Notes under the pieces: model-generated
The model's database searches: none
What the model saw: only the letters and a program-made list of their open reading frames with translations
What the model was told of the DNA's origin: nothing
From: an uncultured Sphingomonadaceae bacterium
GTDB lineage: Bacteria > Pseudomonadota > Alphaproteobacteria > Sphingomonadales > Sphingomonadaceae
NCBI GenBank assembly: GCA_913060895.1
Contig: CAJXSN010000001.1
Coordinates: 248,001-312,000, forward strand
Direction: 5' to 3'
Length of the DNA stretch: 64,000 nt
Made by a program: the position numbers and the translations under genes
Shown here: positions 42,860-51,465 of the stretch, piece after piece
Numbering within the stretch: position 1 is the stretch's first letter
Layout of the letters: each line of letters begins with the position of its first letter

Positions 42860-44371
42860 TCAGTCCAGCTTGGCCTTCAGCAATTCATTGACCACCTGCG
42901 GATTGGCCTTGCCCTCCATCGCCTTCATTGTCTGACCGACGAAGAAGCCGAACAGCTTGTCCTTGCCGCCCTTGTACTGCTCCACCTTGTCCTGATTGGC
43001 GGCGAGGATTGTGTCGATCTCCGCTTCGATGGCGCCGCTGTCGGATTGCTGTTTCAAGCCTTCGGTCTCGGCAATTTCAGCAGGATCGCGGCCTGTTTTC
43101 AGGACGATCTCGTAGATTTCCTTGGACTGACCGCCCGAAACTTCACCGGCATCGACCATCTTCAGGATTGCGGCCTGCGCGGCAGACGTGGCGTATTCAA
43201 GATTGGCCTCGTCACCAATGGACTTGATCACGCCCGGAGCGACGGACAGCGTCCAGTTGGCGACCTGCGTGGCGACATCGCTTTCGGATTTGCCCAGCGC
43301 GCTGGAGGTTTCAGCCAGCAGTGTTTCGAACCGGGCGAAGGTTTCCACTTCGGCAGTCAGCTGCGCGGCGTTGTAATCGTTCATGCCCAACTGCTGAGTA
43401 TACCGGGCGCGCTTGGCGTCGGGCAGTTCGGGCAGGCTGTCGCGGCATTCGGTCAGAAACGCATCGTCCAGCTCGATCGGCAGCAGATCGGGATCTGGGA
43501 AGTAGCGATAATCATGCGCATCTTCCTTGCTCCGCATGCTGCGCGTTTCGTTCCTGTCGGGATCATACAGGCGCGTTTCCTGCACCACTGTGCCGCCATC
43601 TTCGATCAGATCGACCTGACGGCGGGCCTCCCCCTCGATCACGGCCATCACGAAACGGACGGAATTGACGTTCTTCGTTTCCGTGCGAGTGCCAAGTGGA
43701 TGTTCTTCAGTGATTGGGCCCGGCTTGCGGACGCTGACATTGACGTCGGCGCGCATGGAGCCCTGCTCCATATTGCCGTCGCACGATCCGACATAGCGCA
43801 GGATGGAGCGCAGCTTGCGGACATAGGCACCGGCCTCCGCGGGAGAGCGCATATCGGCCATGCTGACGATCTCCATCAGCGCAACGCCGCTGCGGTTGAG
43901 ATCGACGTAGGACATGGTCGGATGCTGGTCATGCATCAGCTTGCCTGCATCCTGCTCCACATGAATCCGCTCGATCCCGATGATCTTGTCCTCGGGAATG
44001 CCGCCCTTGGGATCGGCCTCGATCAGCAATTGCCCCTCACCCACGATGGGGTGGTAAAGCTGGCTGATCTGATACCCTTGCGGCAAATCGGCGTAGAAGT
44101 AGTTCTTCCGGTCAAACCGGCTCCACGCATTGATCTGCGCTTCGATCGCCATGCCGGTGCGCACAGCCTGCCGGATGCATTCACGGTTGGGCACAGGGAG
44201 CATCCCCGGCATCGCCGCATCGACAAGGCTGACCTGCGTGTTTGGCTCGGCCCCGAACTCGGTATTGGCCCCGCTGAACAGCTTCGCCTTGGAGGAAACC
44301 TGCGCATGGACTTCGAGGCCGATCACGACCTCCCACTCGCCCGTTGCGCCTTGAATGCGGTAGTTACTCAT
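42860..44371 (-). CDS. gatB: Asp-tRNA(Asn)/Glu-tRNA(Gln) amidotransferase subunit B
   Basis: The tRNA-binding kinase subunit of GatCAB, which activates misacylated Glu-tRNA(Gln) or Asp-tRNA(Asn) for transamidation. The 503-residue product has the family marks [48 protein letters not shown] and the C-terminal YqeY-like tail domain. Its ATG overlaps the stop of a small 43-codon ORF by eight bases and so is probably translated by coupling. Its stop is convergent with the receptor. Confidence 0.97.
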   Translation of the reverse strand: MSNYRIQGATGEWEVVIGLEVHAQVSSKAKLFSGANTEFGAEPNTQVSLVDAAMPGMLPVPNRECIRQAVRTGMAIEAQINAWSRFDRKNYFYADLPQGYQISQLYHPIVGEGQLLIEADPKGGIPEDKIIGIERIHVEQDAGKLMHDQHPTMSYVDLNRSGVALMEIVSMADMRSPAEAGAYVRKLRSILRYVGSCDGNMEQGSMRADVNVSVRKPGPITEEHPLGTRTETKNVNSVRFVMAVIEGEARRQVDLIEDGGTVVQETRLYDPDRNETRSMRSKEDAHDYRYFPDPDLLPIELDDAFLTECRDSLPELPDAKRARYTQQLGMNDYNAAQLTAEVETFARFETLLAETSSALGKSESDVATQVANWTLSVAPGVIKSIGDEANLEYATSAAQAAILKMVDAGEVSGGQSKEIYEIVLKTGRDPAEIAETEGLKQQSDSGAIEAEIDTILAANQDKVEQYKGGKDKLFGFFVGQTMKAMEGKANPQVVNELLKAKLD

Positions 44372-44495
44372 CGCCGATCAACTTTCCGTCTTTGTCGAAA
44401 CGCGCCTCGCCATGTTTGATCTTGCGCGAAATGTAAGCAGGCACAAGGTAGAGAACAATGACGACGGCAATGCCTGCGATCAGTTCGATACTCAC
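44364..44495 (-). CDS. 43-residue single-helix membrane protein between gatA and gatB
   Basis: Read on the minus strand from a GTG: starts [20 protein letters not shown], continues [20 protein letters not shown] and ends GDE. One hydrophobic helix (about residues 4-21) is followed by a basic patch and a charged tail. The GTG overlaps the gatA stop in GTGA, and its TAA lies eight bases inside the start of gatB, so the whole frame is fitted between the two genes with no free bases. That tight packing and the clear membrane helix argue for a real gene. Function unknown; it could tether or regulate translation of gatB. Confidence 0.68.
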   Translation of the reverse strand: MSIELIAGIAVVIVLYLVPAYISRKIKHGEARFDKDGKLIGDE

Positions 44496-45973
44496 CACCA
44501 CTTCTCCGCCCGCGCGGTGAACCCGGCGCGCTGCTCGATCGCCAGACCGGTATTCAGCACGCCCTGCTCGTCGAAGGGCTTACCTACAATTTGCAGGCCC
44601 AGCGGCAGTCCGTCGGAATTCAATCCGGCAGGCACATTCATCGCGGGCAGGCCAGCCAGCGAAGCAGGCACGGCGAACACATCGTTGAGATACATCGCCA
44701 GCGGATCGGACTGCATTTCGCCCAGACCGAACGCCGCACTGGGCGTAGTCGGGGCAAGGATTACGTCGCATTCCCCCCACGCCTTCTCGAAATCCTGCGC
44801 GACCAGCGTGCGGATCTTCTGCGCCTGCGTGTAATAGGCATCGTAGAAGCCTGCGCTAAGCACATAGGTGCCGATCAGAATACGCCGCTTTACCTCATCG
44901 CCGAAGCCATCCGCGCGCGTGGCGGCGTACATATCCTGCAAGCCAGAGCCATCAGGCAGATCGCGCAGGCCATACCGCACACCGTCATAGCGGGCGAGGT
45001 TGGACGATGCCTCTGCGGGCGCGATGATGTAGTATGCGGGCAGCGCGTATTTGGTGTGTGGCAGCGAAATCTCGACGATTTGCGCCCCTGCATCCTTCAG
45101 CCATTCCTCGCCTTGCTTCCAGCTGTCGAGGATGTCCTGCGGCGTGCCTTCCATGCGATATTCGCGCGGGATGCCGACTTTCTTGCCCTTGAGATCAGCA
45201 TCCAAAGCCGCTTCCCAATCGGGCACGGGCATATCCAGGCTGGTCGAATCCTTGGGATCGAAACCGGCCATCGCGCCCAGCATGATCGCGCAATCTTCAA
45301 CGCTGCGCGCCATCGGGCCAACTTGGTCGAGGCTGCTGGCAAACGCCACCACGCCCCAGCGGCTGCAGCGACCATAGGTCGGCTTGATGCCTACAATGCC
45401 CGTTACGGCGGCAGGCTGACGAATAGAGCCGCCGGTATCGGTGCCGGTGGCGGCAGGACACAGCCGTGCAGCTACGGCGGAGCTTGAGCCGCCCGAGGAA
45501 CCGCCAGCGGTGAGCGCGGTGTTGGAGCCTTCCTTGCGCCACGGGCTTTTTGCAGGGCCGAAGTAAGACGTTTCGTTGGAGGACCCCATCGCGAACTGGT
45601 CGAGGTTCAGCTTGCCCAGCATGCCTGCGCCCGCGTTCCACAAATTGGCGGACACGGTGCTTTCATACTGCGGCACGAAGCCTTCCAAGATGTGGCTGGC
45701 AGCGGTGGTCTGTGTGCCTGCGGTGCAAAACAGGTCCTTCATGCCGATCGGAACGCCGCCCATTTTGCCCAGCGGCTTGCCAGCGGCACGCGCAGTGTCG
45801 GCCGCGTCGGCAGCTTCCAGCGCCTTTTCCGGCGTGGTAACGATGAAGGTGTTCAGTTCGGCCGCCGCTTCGATGGCAGCGTTGAAGCCGGTGGCCACTT
45901 CGCGGGCAGTGAATTCGCCCGAGGCAACACCGTCGCGGATGGCTTTAACGCCGAGATTGGTAAGGTCTGTCAC
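44492..45973 (-). CDS. gatA: Asp-tRNA(Asn)/Glu-tRNA(Gln) amidotransferase subunit A
   Basis: The amidase subunit of GatCAB, releasing ammonia from glutamine. The 493-residue product has the amidase signature [15 protein letters not shown] with the catalytic Ser, the second Ser in [13 protein letters not shown], and the Lys in PIGMKDLF. I start at the GTG at 45973 ([16 protein letters not shown]): homologues begin here, and the frame upstream (to 46030) is encoded by a repeat element. No good ribosome site is visible, because the element arm begins only seven bases before the GTG. It is downstream of gatC and overlaps the small ORF by four bases. Confidence 0.95.
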   Translation of the reverse strand: MTDLTNLGVKAIRDGVASGEFTAREVATGFNAAIEAAAELNTFIVTTPEKALEAADAADTARAAGKPLGKMGGVPIGMKDLFCTAGTQTTAASHILEGFVPQYESTVSANLWNAGAGMLGKLNLDQFAMGSSNETSYFGPAKSPWRKEGSNTALTAGGSSGGSSSAVAARLCPAATGTDTGGSIRQPAAVTGIVGIKPTYGRCSRWGVVAFASSLDQVGPMARSVEDCAIMLGAMAGFDPKDSTSLDMPVPDWEAALDADLKGKKVGIPREYRMEGTPQDILDSWKQGEEWLKDAGAQIVEISLPHTKYALPAYYIIAPAEASSNLARYDGVRYGLRDLPDGSGLQDMYAATRADGFGDEVKRRILIGTYVLSAGFYDAYYTQAQKIRTLVAQDFEKAWGECDVILAPTTPSAAFGLGEMQSDPLAMYLNDVFAVPASLAGLPAMNVPAGLNSDGLPLGLQIVGKPFDEQGVLNTGLAIEQRAGFTARAEKWW

Positions 45974-45980
45974 GATGTAA

Positions 45981-46103
45981 AATCCGTTCGCCCTAAGCTT
46001 GTCGGAAGCGCAGCTGGCATTGGGTGCCAACGGCTGTCCTTCATCATCAGCGCAGGTCCAGTAGAAAAATGCAGGGCTTCGGCAAGCTCAGCCCGAACGG
46101 TTG
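45981..46103. repeat. Paired inverted-arm element, copy 2
   Basis: About 123 bp between gatC and gatA. Left arm AATCCGTTCGCCCTAAGCTT then GTCGGAAGC (45981-46009) and right arm GCTTCGGCAAGCTCAGCCCG then AACGGTT (46076-46102) are imperfect inverted repeats. The inner hairpin is TGGCA-TTGGG-TGCCA (46014-46028), at the same distance from the left arm as in the copy at 28978-29101, whose stem is TGACC/GGTCA. The pairing is kept while bases differ. Confidence 0.75.
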
Positions 46104-46121
46104 AAAGTGCGTTGCAGTCGG

Positions 46122-46424
46122 TCACTCAATCACCTTGGGCACGCCGAAAAATCCGTGTTCGGCTGCGGGCGCGTTCGCCAGCACCTTGTCCCGAACGCCG
46201 CCGCCGGTCAGCGGATCGGCATCGACCACATCGTCGCGCAGACGCTGGGCCATCGGCATCACCGCGGTCATCGGCTCGACACCGGAGGTATCGACTTCGC
46301 CCAGCTGGTCCACCCAATCGAGGATGTTGTTGAGTTCGGGCACCATACGCTCGCACTCCGCATCATCCATCTTGATGCGGGCCAGGCTGGCGATCTTGGT
46401 GACGGTCTGTTTATCGACGGACAT
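46122..46424 (-). CDS. gatC: Asp-tRNA(Asn)/Glu-tRNA(Gln) amidotransferase subunit C
   Basis: A 100-residue scaffold subunit of GatCAB that wraps GatA and GatB. Family marks are [17 protein letters not shown] at the N-terminus, [31 protein letters not shown] and the C-terminal [16 protein letters not shown], which is a very characteristic ending. It is first in the gatC-gatA-ORF-gatB order. A repeat element of ~120 bp separates it from gatA. Confidence 0.95.
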   Translation of the reverse strand: MSVDKQTVTKIASLARIKMDDAECERMVPELNNILDWVDQLGEVDTSGVEPMTAVMPMAQRLRDDVVDADPLTGGGVRDKVLANAPAAEHGFFGVPKVIE

Positions 46425-46438
46425 CGGATACGCTCTTC

Positions 46439-47035
46439 TTAGTTCTGCGGAGGAGGGCCGACGGGGGGCGGAGGCGCGGCGAGCCCGCCGGGCGCACCGT
46501 TCTGCCCCTGCTGCGCCTGCATAACCTGTTGCAGCGCCTGCAAGCGGCGCTCGAAATCTTCACGGCTCATCAAATCCGAAACCTTGACTTCGAAAGTAAG
46601 GTCGGCGCCGGGCGGGATAGGCGAGCCGGGCTGCGGATCATCGCCATAGGCTTCTTCAGCCGGAATGTTTAGAATATATTCGCCGCCCTTGCGGGTCTCT
46701 TTCAGGCCTTTCAGGAAACCAGGGATCATCTGGCCTTCTTCCAGTACGAAAGGCGCTCCGTCAGGAAACACGCCCTGTATCGGGGCCACTTGCCCCTGCT
46801 GCTGGTCGAAAACAGTACCGTCAGCCAGTTTGCCTACATATTCCACGAACACCACCTCGCCTTCGCGCGGTGCGGGTCCGGTTCCGGCCGTGACAGTATC
46901 GACGCTGGTGCTGCTTGGAATGGCAGCCCATGCCAGGCCCACGCCGATCAGCGCGGCGATGATCACGCCGATCCAGAGCTTCGTCAGAGAACCCTTGGCA
47001 ACGGGTTTTAAAGGCACACGGGTAACTTCGGTCAT
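46439..47035 (-). CDS. FKBP-type peptidyl-prolyl cis-trans isomerase, membrane-anchored
   Basis: A 198-residue proline isomerase/chaperone facing the periplasm. After a short cytoplasmic start comes a membrane helix ([20 protein letters not shown]) that acts as signal or anchor. The FKBP domain spans roughly residues 60-155: [61 protein letters not shown] (here in pieces), [12 protein letters not shown]. The tail is Gln-, Gly- and Pro-rich. Start at 47035 has AGGAAG upstream; the longer frame begins at 47089. It lies 14 bases past gatC on the upstream side. Confidence 0.92.
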   Translation of the reverse strand: MTEVTRVPLKPVAKGSLTKLWIGVIIAALIGVGLAWAAIPSSTSVDTVTAGTGPAPREGEVVFVEYVGKLADGTVFDQQQGQVAPIQGVFPDGAPFVLEEGQMIPGFLKGLKETRKGGEYILNIPAEEAYGDDPQPGSPIPPGADLTFEVKVSDLMSREDFERRLQALQQVMQAQQGQNGAPGGLAAPPPPVGPPPQN

Positions 47036-47106
47036 AAAGTGCTTCCTGAAAGGCGTTTCTTGCCGGGCGAACCGGGCTTGCCAAGACAAACTAGCATGCC
47101 TGATAG

Positions 47107-47141
47107 CAAGAGGGCGCGGAAATTGCTTCCACGCCCTCTTG
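47107..47141 (-). terminator. Long hairpin downstream of rpsU
   Basis: CAAGAGGGCGCGGAA and TTCCACGCCCTCTTG form a 15-base stem with one mismatch and a 5-base loop, 58 bases after the rpsU stop. There is little T run (CTTGCTATC on the minus strand), so termination may be partial. Confidence 0.6.
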
Positions 47142-47198
47142 GCTGTTCACAGTGCTTGCTTCAAGCGATTAGACCACTCGAAGCAGGGGTAATCCTGC

Positions 47199-47399
47199 TT
47201 AGCCGTCGCGTTCCATGCGCTTGCGGTCCATCTTGCGGGCGCGGCGCACGGCTGCGGCCTTTTCACGGGCACGCTTCTCGCTAGGCTTTTCGTAGTGACG
47301 ACGCAGCTTCATTTCGCGGTACACGCCTTCACGCTGCAGCTTCTTCTTGAGCGCGCGGAGGGCCTGATCGACATTGTTATCGCGAACCATGATCTGCAT
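47199..47399 (-). CDS. rpsU: 30S ribosomal protein S21
   Basis: A 66-residue basic protein, with the S21 pattern [40 protein letters not shown] and the Arg/Lys-rich tail [21 protein letters not shown]21 binds the small subunit near the 3' end of 16S rRNA and helps initiation. No S21 duplicate is seen in the window. The gene stands alone and is followed by a hairpin; divergent from crcB. Confidence 0.97.
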   Translation of the reverse strand: MQIMVRDNNVDQALRALKKKLQREGVYREMKLRRHYEKPSEKRAREKAAAVRRARKMDRKRMERDG

Positions 47400-47597
47400 T
47401 TAAATCAAAACCTTTCGAGCCAAGGGCCAGAGCCGCGCACCTGCGCGGAATATGCCGCTTTCGCAAATAGAAAAAAGCCGAATCCGCACGCGGACCGGCA
47501 CACACATTTGCCCTGATAGGATAATTCGGCGGTTTGGGCAAGGCATTGCGCGCAAACAGTGGCGCGCCGCGCGCCTGCCCGCTATGGGGCGCAGGCA

Positions 47598-48008
47598 ATG
47601 TCCACCCTTCCTACCCTTTCCGCAACCCTCTCCGTCGCTGTTGGCGGGGCCGCGGGTGCTGTCCTGCGCTACATGACCGGCCGCTGGATGACCGGCTGGC
47701 TGGGCGCCCCGGCTATGGGCGTGTTCCCCTGGGCCACGCTGGCGGTGAATGCCATCGGCAGCGTGCTGATGGGCTTTCTGGCCGGATGGCTCGTGCGTAG
47801 CGGGTCGGGCGTGGATGAAAATATGCGCCTTCTGCTGGGCGTCGGCCTGCTGGGAGGGTTTACCACTTTCAGCGCTTTCAGCCTCGAAACGGTTCTTCTA
47901 ATCCAGCGCGGGCAGTTCACCATCGCGGCGCTGTATGCCATTCTGTCCTTCTCCCTTGGCATCAGCGGATTGCTGTTCGGCCTGACTGCAATGCGGGCTA
48001 TACCATGA
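47598..48008 (+). CDS. crcB: Fluoride exporter CrcB/Fluc
   Basis: A small dual-topology fluoride channel, 136 residues with four hydrophobic helices. Family marks are GGAAGAVLRYMTGRWM, the GTLAVNAIGS equivalent ATLAVNAIGSVLMGFLAG, and the conserved GGFTTFSAFSLETV. I start at the ATG at 47598; the frame opens at 47559. I looked for a crcB fluoride riboswitch in the ~200 bp upstream and did not see its conserved pattern. It overlaps the next gene by four bases and leads a five-gene operon. Confidence 0.93.
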   Translation: MSTLPTLSATLSVAVGGAAGAVLRYMTGRWMTGWLGAPAMGVFPWATLAVNAIGSVLMGFLAGWLVRSGSGVDENMRLLLGVGLLGGFTTFSAFSLETVLLIQRGQFTIAALYAILSFSLGISGLLFGLTAMRAIP

Positions 48009-49243
48009 CCGATGAACCCCAGAAACCGGCGAAGAAGCCATCCGACAATGTCCGCCAGTTCACTGTCGAGGCCGATGACGACGGTGTGCGGCTGGACCGC
48101 TGGTTCAAACGCAATCTGCCGCAGGTCGGCTTCAACACCGTTTCGCGCTGGGCGCGCACGGGACAGGTCCGGGTCGATGGCGCGCGGGCAAAACCCGATG
48201 ACCGGCTGGCAACCGGGCAAGTCCTGCGAGTACCGCCTGGCGGGGACGATCCACGCCGCGCGGCGCCGGTAAAGCGCCAGCTGACACCGGCCGATATCTC
48301 CCTCGCCCAAGGCATGGTGATCCGCGAGACGGCCAGCGCCATCGTGTTGAACAAGCCCCCCGGCCTTGCGACACAGGGCGGCAGCAAGACGACCAAGCAT
48401 GTCGACGGTTTGCTCGATGCCTTCGCCCCGGAAGAAGACGATATCCGCCCGCGGCTGGTTCACCGGCTCGACAAGGATACCAGCGGCGTCCTGCTGGTTG
48501 CCCGCACGCCGGGCTCCGCCTCCGCCTATGCAAAACGGTTCGCAGGGCGCAGCGCCAAGAAAGTCTATTGGGCGCTGGTCGTCGGCGTTCCCGATGTACG
48601 CGAAGGCACCATCGATGCCCCGCTGGCGAAACAGCCCGGCAGCGGCGGCGAGAAAATGCATGTGGACGAGGAAGAAGGCGCACCCGCCGTTACCCGCTAC
48701 CGCGTCGTGGAAAAGGCAGGAAACCGCGCCTGCTGGGTTGAACTGGAGCCAATGACCGGCCGCACCCATCAACTGCGCGTGCATATGCTGGCGATTGGTC
48801 ACCCGATCGTGGGCGACGGCAAATATGGGGGGCAGGATGCCTTCCTGACAGGCAGCATCAGCCGCAAGATGCACCTTCATGCAAGGCGGCTGGTAATCGG
48901 CGAGCCCAAAGGCGCAGACGGAAGTGGCGGCAAGCTGGACGTAACTGCCGACCTGCCCGAGCATTTTGCTGCGTCGATGGAACAGCTTGGTTTCGACCTG
49001 TCGCTTTCCGACGCCACGCCATTGCGCGAAGATATCAACGCACGCAGCCCTTCCGAGAAAAAGCAGGCCGCGCGCCAGCACGCCAAACAGTTCCGCAAAA
49101 GCCAGCGCGGCGAGCGCCGATCGCGTGGCGGCACTGCTGCGCCGAAGAAGAAGCTGGGCAAGAAAAGCGGCGGACGTCCGGCAAAAGCTGGACCGAAACC
49201 GGGCGGTAAGGGCGGAGCCAAGCCGAAGGGACGAGGGCGGTGA
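48005..49243 (+). CDS. RluA-family pseudouridine synthase with basic tail
   Basis: A 412-residue RNA-modifying enzyme. N-terminal S4 RNA-binding domain (VEADDDGVRLDRWFKRNLPQ), then the RluA catalytic domain with the Asp in RLVHRLDKDTSGVLLVART, MTGRTHQLRVHMLAIGHPIVGD (kept in pieces), and AFLTGSISRKMHLHARRL. It resembles the RluC/RluD group acting on 23S rRNA; which uridine is not deducible. The last ~65 residues are a Lys/Arg/Gly/Pro-rich extension (KKKLGKKSGGRPAKAG) beyond the usual family end, likely adding RNA binding. Confidence 0.92.
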   Translation: MTDEPQKPAKKPSDNVRQFTVEADDDGVRLDRWFKRNLPQVGFNTVSRWARTGQVRVDGARAKPDDRLATGQVLRVPPGGDDPRRAAPVKRQLTPADISLAQGMVIRETASAIVLNKPPGLATQGGSKTTKHVDGLLDAFAPEEDDIRPRLVHRLDKDTSGVLLVARTPGSASAYAKRFAGRSAKKVYWALVVGVPDVREGTIDAPLAKQPGSGGEKMHVDEEEGAPAVTRYRVVEKAGNRACWVELEPMTGRTHQLRVHMLAIGHPIVGDGKYGGQDAFLTGSISRKMHLHARRLVIGEPKGADGSGGKLDVTADLPEHFAASMEQLGFDLSLSDATPLREDINARSPSEKKQAARQHAKQFRKSQRGERRSRGGTAAPKKKLGKKSGGRPAKAGPKPGGKGGAKPKGRGR

Positions 49244-49929
49244 TGGGCACAAGCCAAACCTCCTCCACAGTCAAACTGGTCGTTTTTGATTGCGACGGCA
49301 CGCTGGTCGACGGGCAGGCACCTGTTTGCGACGCGATGGAAACCGCCTTTGCCGCGGCCAATCTTGCCCCCCCGCCCCGCCATGCCATCCGCCAGATTGT
49401 CGGCCTCAGCTTGCCGCAAGCGATCCGGTATCTTGAGCCCGAAGCCGGTGAGGACATCGTGGCGCAGATGGTCTCGGCCTACAAAGACGCCTTTCGCAGC
49501 GCCCGCGAGCGCGGCGAAGTGGCCGAACCCTTGTTTCAGGGCATGGCCGATCTGATCGCTGCCTTGCGTTCCGAAGGCTGGGCCTTGGCCGTCGCCACCG
49601 GCAAATCGCAGCGCGGCCTGATGCACTGCCTCGAAACCCACGGCCTGACAGGCAGCTTTTCCAGCCTGCAAGGCGCAGACGGACATCCTTCAAAGCCCGA
49701 CCCGGCCATGCTCAATACCGCAATGGCCGAAACGCTTGCTATCCCCGCCAACACCGTGATGATCGGCGATACACTGTACGATATGGAAATGGCCCGCGCC
49801 GCCGGGGTTCGCGGTATCGGCGTTTCCTGGGGCTATCACGACAACGCCACTCTGCTGGAAGCAGGCGCGCATGCCATTGCCGATACATCGGAAGAATTGC
49901 GGCAATTGATTTCGGGGCAGGCTGGATGA
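49243..49929 (+). CDS. HAD-superfamily hydrolase (phosphoglycolate-phosphatase-like)
   Basis: A 228-residue HAD phosphatase. Motif I is VVFDCDGTLVDGQ, the alpha-helical cap follows, motif II Thr is in LAVATGKSQRGL, motif III Lys is HPSKPDPAML, and motif IV is VMIGDTLYDMEMARAAG. It belongs to the Gph/CbbY-like group; substrate unknown. The ATG at 49243 overlaps the previous stop by one base (TGATG); a GTG at 49240 is the alternative. Overlaps the next ORF by four bases. Confidence 0.9.
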   Translation: MGTSQTSSTVKLVVFDCDGTLVDGQAPVCDAMETAFAAANLAPPPRHAIRQIVGLSLPQAIRYLEPEAGEDIVAQMVSAYKDAFRSARERGEVAEPLFQGMADLIAALRSEGWALAVATGKSQRGLMHCLETHGLTGSFSSLQGADGHPSKPDPAMLNTAMAETLAIPANTVMIGDTLYDMEMARAAGVRGIGVSWGYHDNATLLEAGAHAIADTSEELRQLISGQAG

Positions 49930-50135
49930 CCGATGCAGAAGCCCGCCGCCGCCATGTGCAACTGCTAGGCATCCGTATTCTGGCGATCGGTACCGCCATT
50001 GTGGGCGTGGTGATAATTTCGGGCCGCCTTATCGCCGAGCCTGCCATTGGCTACGCCCTGTTCGTTATCGGAGCCGCCGAATTTTTCGCCCTGCCCTATT
50101 GGCTGGCGAAGCAATGGAAAAAACAAGACCAATGA
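49926..50135 (+). CDS. Small two-helix membrane protein between HAD and ATP12 genes
   Basis: A 69-residue protein with a charged start (MTDAEARRRHVQLLG) and two hydrophobic helices (IRILAIGTAIVGVVIISGRL and IGYALFVIGAAEFFALPYWL), ending WKKQDQ. Both ends overlap neighbours by four bases (ATGA), so it is a real member of the operon. No known domain is recognised. It could be a partner in F1Fo assembly, given its neighbour, but this is only positional inference. Confidence 0.8.
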   Translation: MTDAEARRRHVQLLGIRILAIGTAIVGVVIISGRLIAEPAIGYALFVIGAAEFFALPYWLAKQWKKQDQ

Positions 50136-50827
50136 AGCGGTTTTACGATGACGTTACGCTGCAGGAGACAAGCGGCGGCTGGCAGGTCGTGCTGGATGAT
50201 CGAGCGGTAAAGACCCAAGGGGCGACCCCGCAGATTGCGCCTACGCAGGCGCTGGCAGAGGCCCTCGCCGCAGAATGGAAGCGACAAGGCGAGACAATCG
50301 ACGGGCGCAGTTTTCCGCTGCGCGACCTGACCGACTTCACTCTCGACCGTGTGGCGACAGCTGCGGATGACACGGTGGGCAAGACGCTGGCTTTCGCCCG
50401 CACCGACACCCTGTGTTATCGCGCAGATCCCGGTACGGCCCTTTCACGCCAGCAGAACGCGCTTTGGGAACCCCTGCTGACTGATTTCGAGGGGCGCGAG
50501 AACATTGCCCTGATCCGGGTTGCCAGCATCGTTCATACCGAGCAGCCCGAAGCGAGCATTGATGCCCTTCGTTCGCGGCTGGAGACGTTCAGTGCATTCA
50601 CATTGGCAGGCGTCTTCACCCTCGCCTCGCTTTCCGCATCCATGTGTATCGCTATGGCTGCGCTGGAAGACGGGGCGGATGCAGAAATGCTGTGGAATGC
50701 GGCCAATCTGGAGGAGGATTCGCAAGCCGAATTGTGGGGCCGCGATGCAGAGGCAGAGGCGGCGCGCGAAGAGAAGCGTGCCGCGTTTCTGAAGGCTAAC
50801 GAATTCCTCGAATTGCTGGGAAGGTAA
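50132..50827 (+). CDS. ATP12-family F1-ATPase assembly chaperone
   Basis: A 231-residue relative of mitochondrial Atp12, which chaperones the alpha subunit of F1-ATPase. Marks: KRFYDDVTLQETSGGWQVVLDDRAVKTQ, LAEALAAEWKRQGETIDGRS, the FARTDTLCYRADP stretch, and the C-terminal LWGRDAEAEAAREEKRAAF. This family is characteristic of alphaproteobacteria and mitochondria. I take the ATG at 50132 (overlap ATGA with the preceding stop); the frame opens at 50099. It is last in the crcB operon. Confidence 0.92.
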   Translation: MKRFYDDVTLQETSGGWQVVLDDRAVKTQGATPQIAPTQALAEALAAEWKRQGETIDGRSFPLRDLTDFTLDRVATAADDTVGKTLAFARTDTLCYRADPGTALSRQQNALWEPLLTDFEGRENIALIRVASIVHTEQPEASIDALRSRLETFSAFTLAGVFTLASLSASMCIAMAALEDGADAEMLWNAANLEEDSQAELWGRDAEAEAAREEKRAAFLKANEFLELLGR

Positions 50828-50839
50828 CCCGGCGGAGAA

Positions 50840-51463
50840 TCAGATGAGCCAGTCGGCCACCTGCTCCGCCACATCGTTCGCCGCTGTGTTCAGGGCTGCG
50901 CCAACCGGCACGCCTTCTGCCTCGACATCGGCCACCCTGCTGGTGAACCGGCGGGTTTCCAGTGTCCCGTCGGCCAGCGTGCGGATACCATCGAACGTCA
51001 CCGTCACATTGCCGCCGATCGCATCATAGCCGAACTCGCGCAGTGTGCCGCTGAGCACCTCTGCCGGAACGATGGTGGGATCGTCGCGCTCCATCACCAA
51101 TCGGCCCGACTTGCTACGCACGGTTTCAGCCAGCAGACGGCGGAAAAGGCGCGCTGGCCGCTCTACCCATACCGCGTCTTTAAGATAGGCGACGCTGGAA
51201 TCATCGACCTGTACCGGAATGCGGGTAACGGCGATCTGCTGCGGAGCATCCGGCTCCTCTACCAGCAACGCATTTTCCTTCGGCCCACTTGCACCCGGAC
51301 CGGCGGGGCTTGCGGCAGAAGAGGTCAGCGTCAGCAGCATCTCTGGCGCTTCCCCGCCAAGGCTGATGCATCCGGCGAGCAGCAAGGAGATGCCGCTAAT
51401 AACGACTCCTCGCAGCGAAGACTGGACGGGAAAACGAGGGGTATGGGTCGGGCTCATGGACAT
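50840..51463 (-). CDS. ABC-type transport auxiliary lipoprotein of the Mla-like locus
   Basis: A 207-residue lipoprotein. Signal with lipobox LLLAGC, then a Gly/Pro/Ser-rich linker, and a domain with IAVTRIPVQVDDSSVAYLKD, WVERPARLFRRLLAETVRS, VLSGTLREFGYDA and the terminal AANDVAEQVADWL. This fits the ABC_trans_aux/PqiC family that accompanies MCE operons, probably bridging to the outer membrane. It begins three bases after the MCE gene stop. Start at 51463 or 51457 (both ATG). Confidence 0.85.
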   Translation of the reverse strand: MSMSPTHTPRFPVQSSLRGVVISGISLLLAGCISLGGEAPEMLLTLTSSAASPAGPGASGPKENALLVEEPDAPQQIAVTRIPVQVDDSSVAYLKDAVWVERPARLFRRLLAETVRSKSGRLVMERDDPTIVPAEVLSGTLREFGYDAIGGNVTVTFDGIRTLADGTLETRRFTSRVADVEAEGVPVGAALNTAANDVAEQVADWLI

Positions 51464-51465
51464 TC

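Noticed and set aside
42818-44419. 533-codon plus-strand open frame
   Set aside because: It is the shadow of gatB on the other strand, a common effect of high G+C codon bias.
47400-47597. Possible fluoride riboswitch upstream of crcB
   Set aside because: I read the ~200 bp before crcB for the conserved crcB-motif pseudoknot pattern and did not find it; the region is only GC-rich with short stems.
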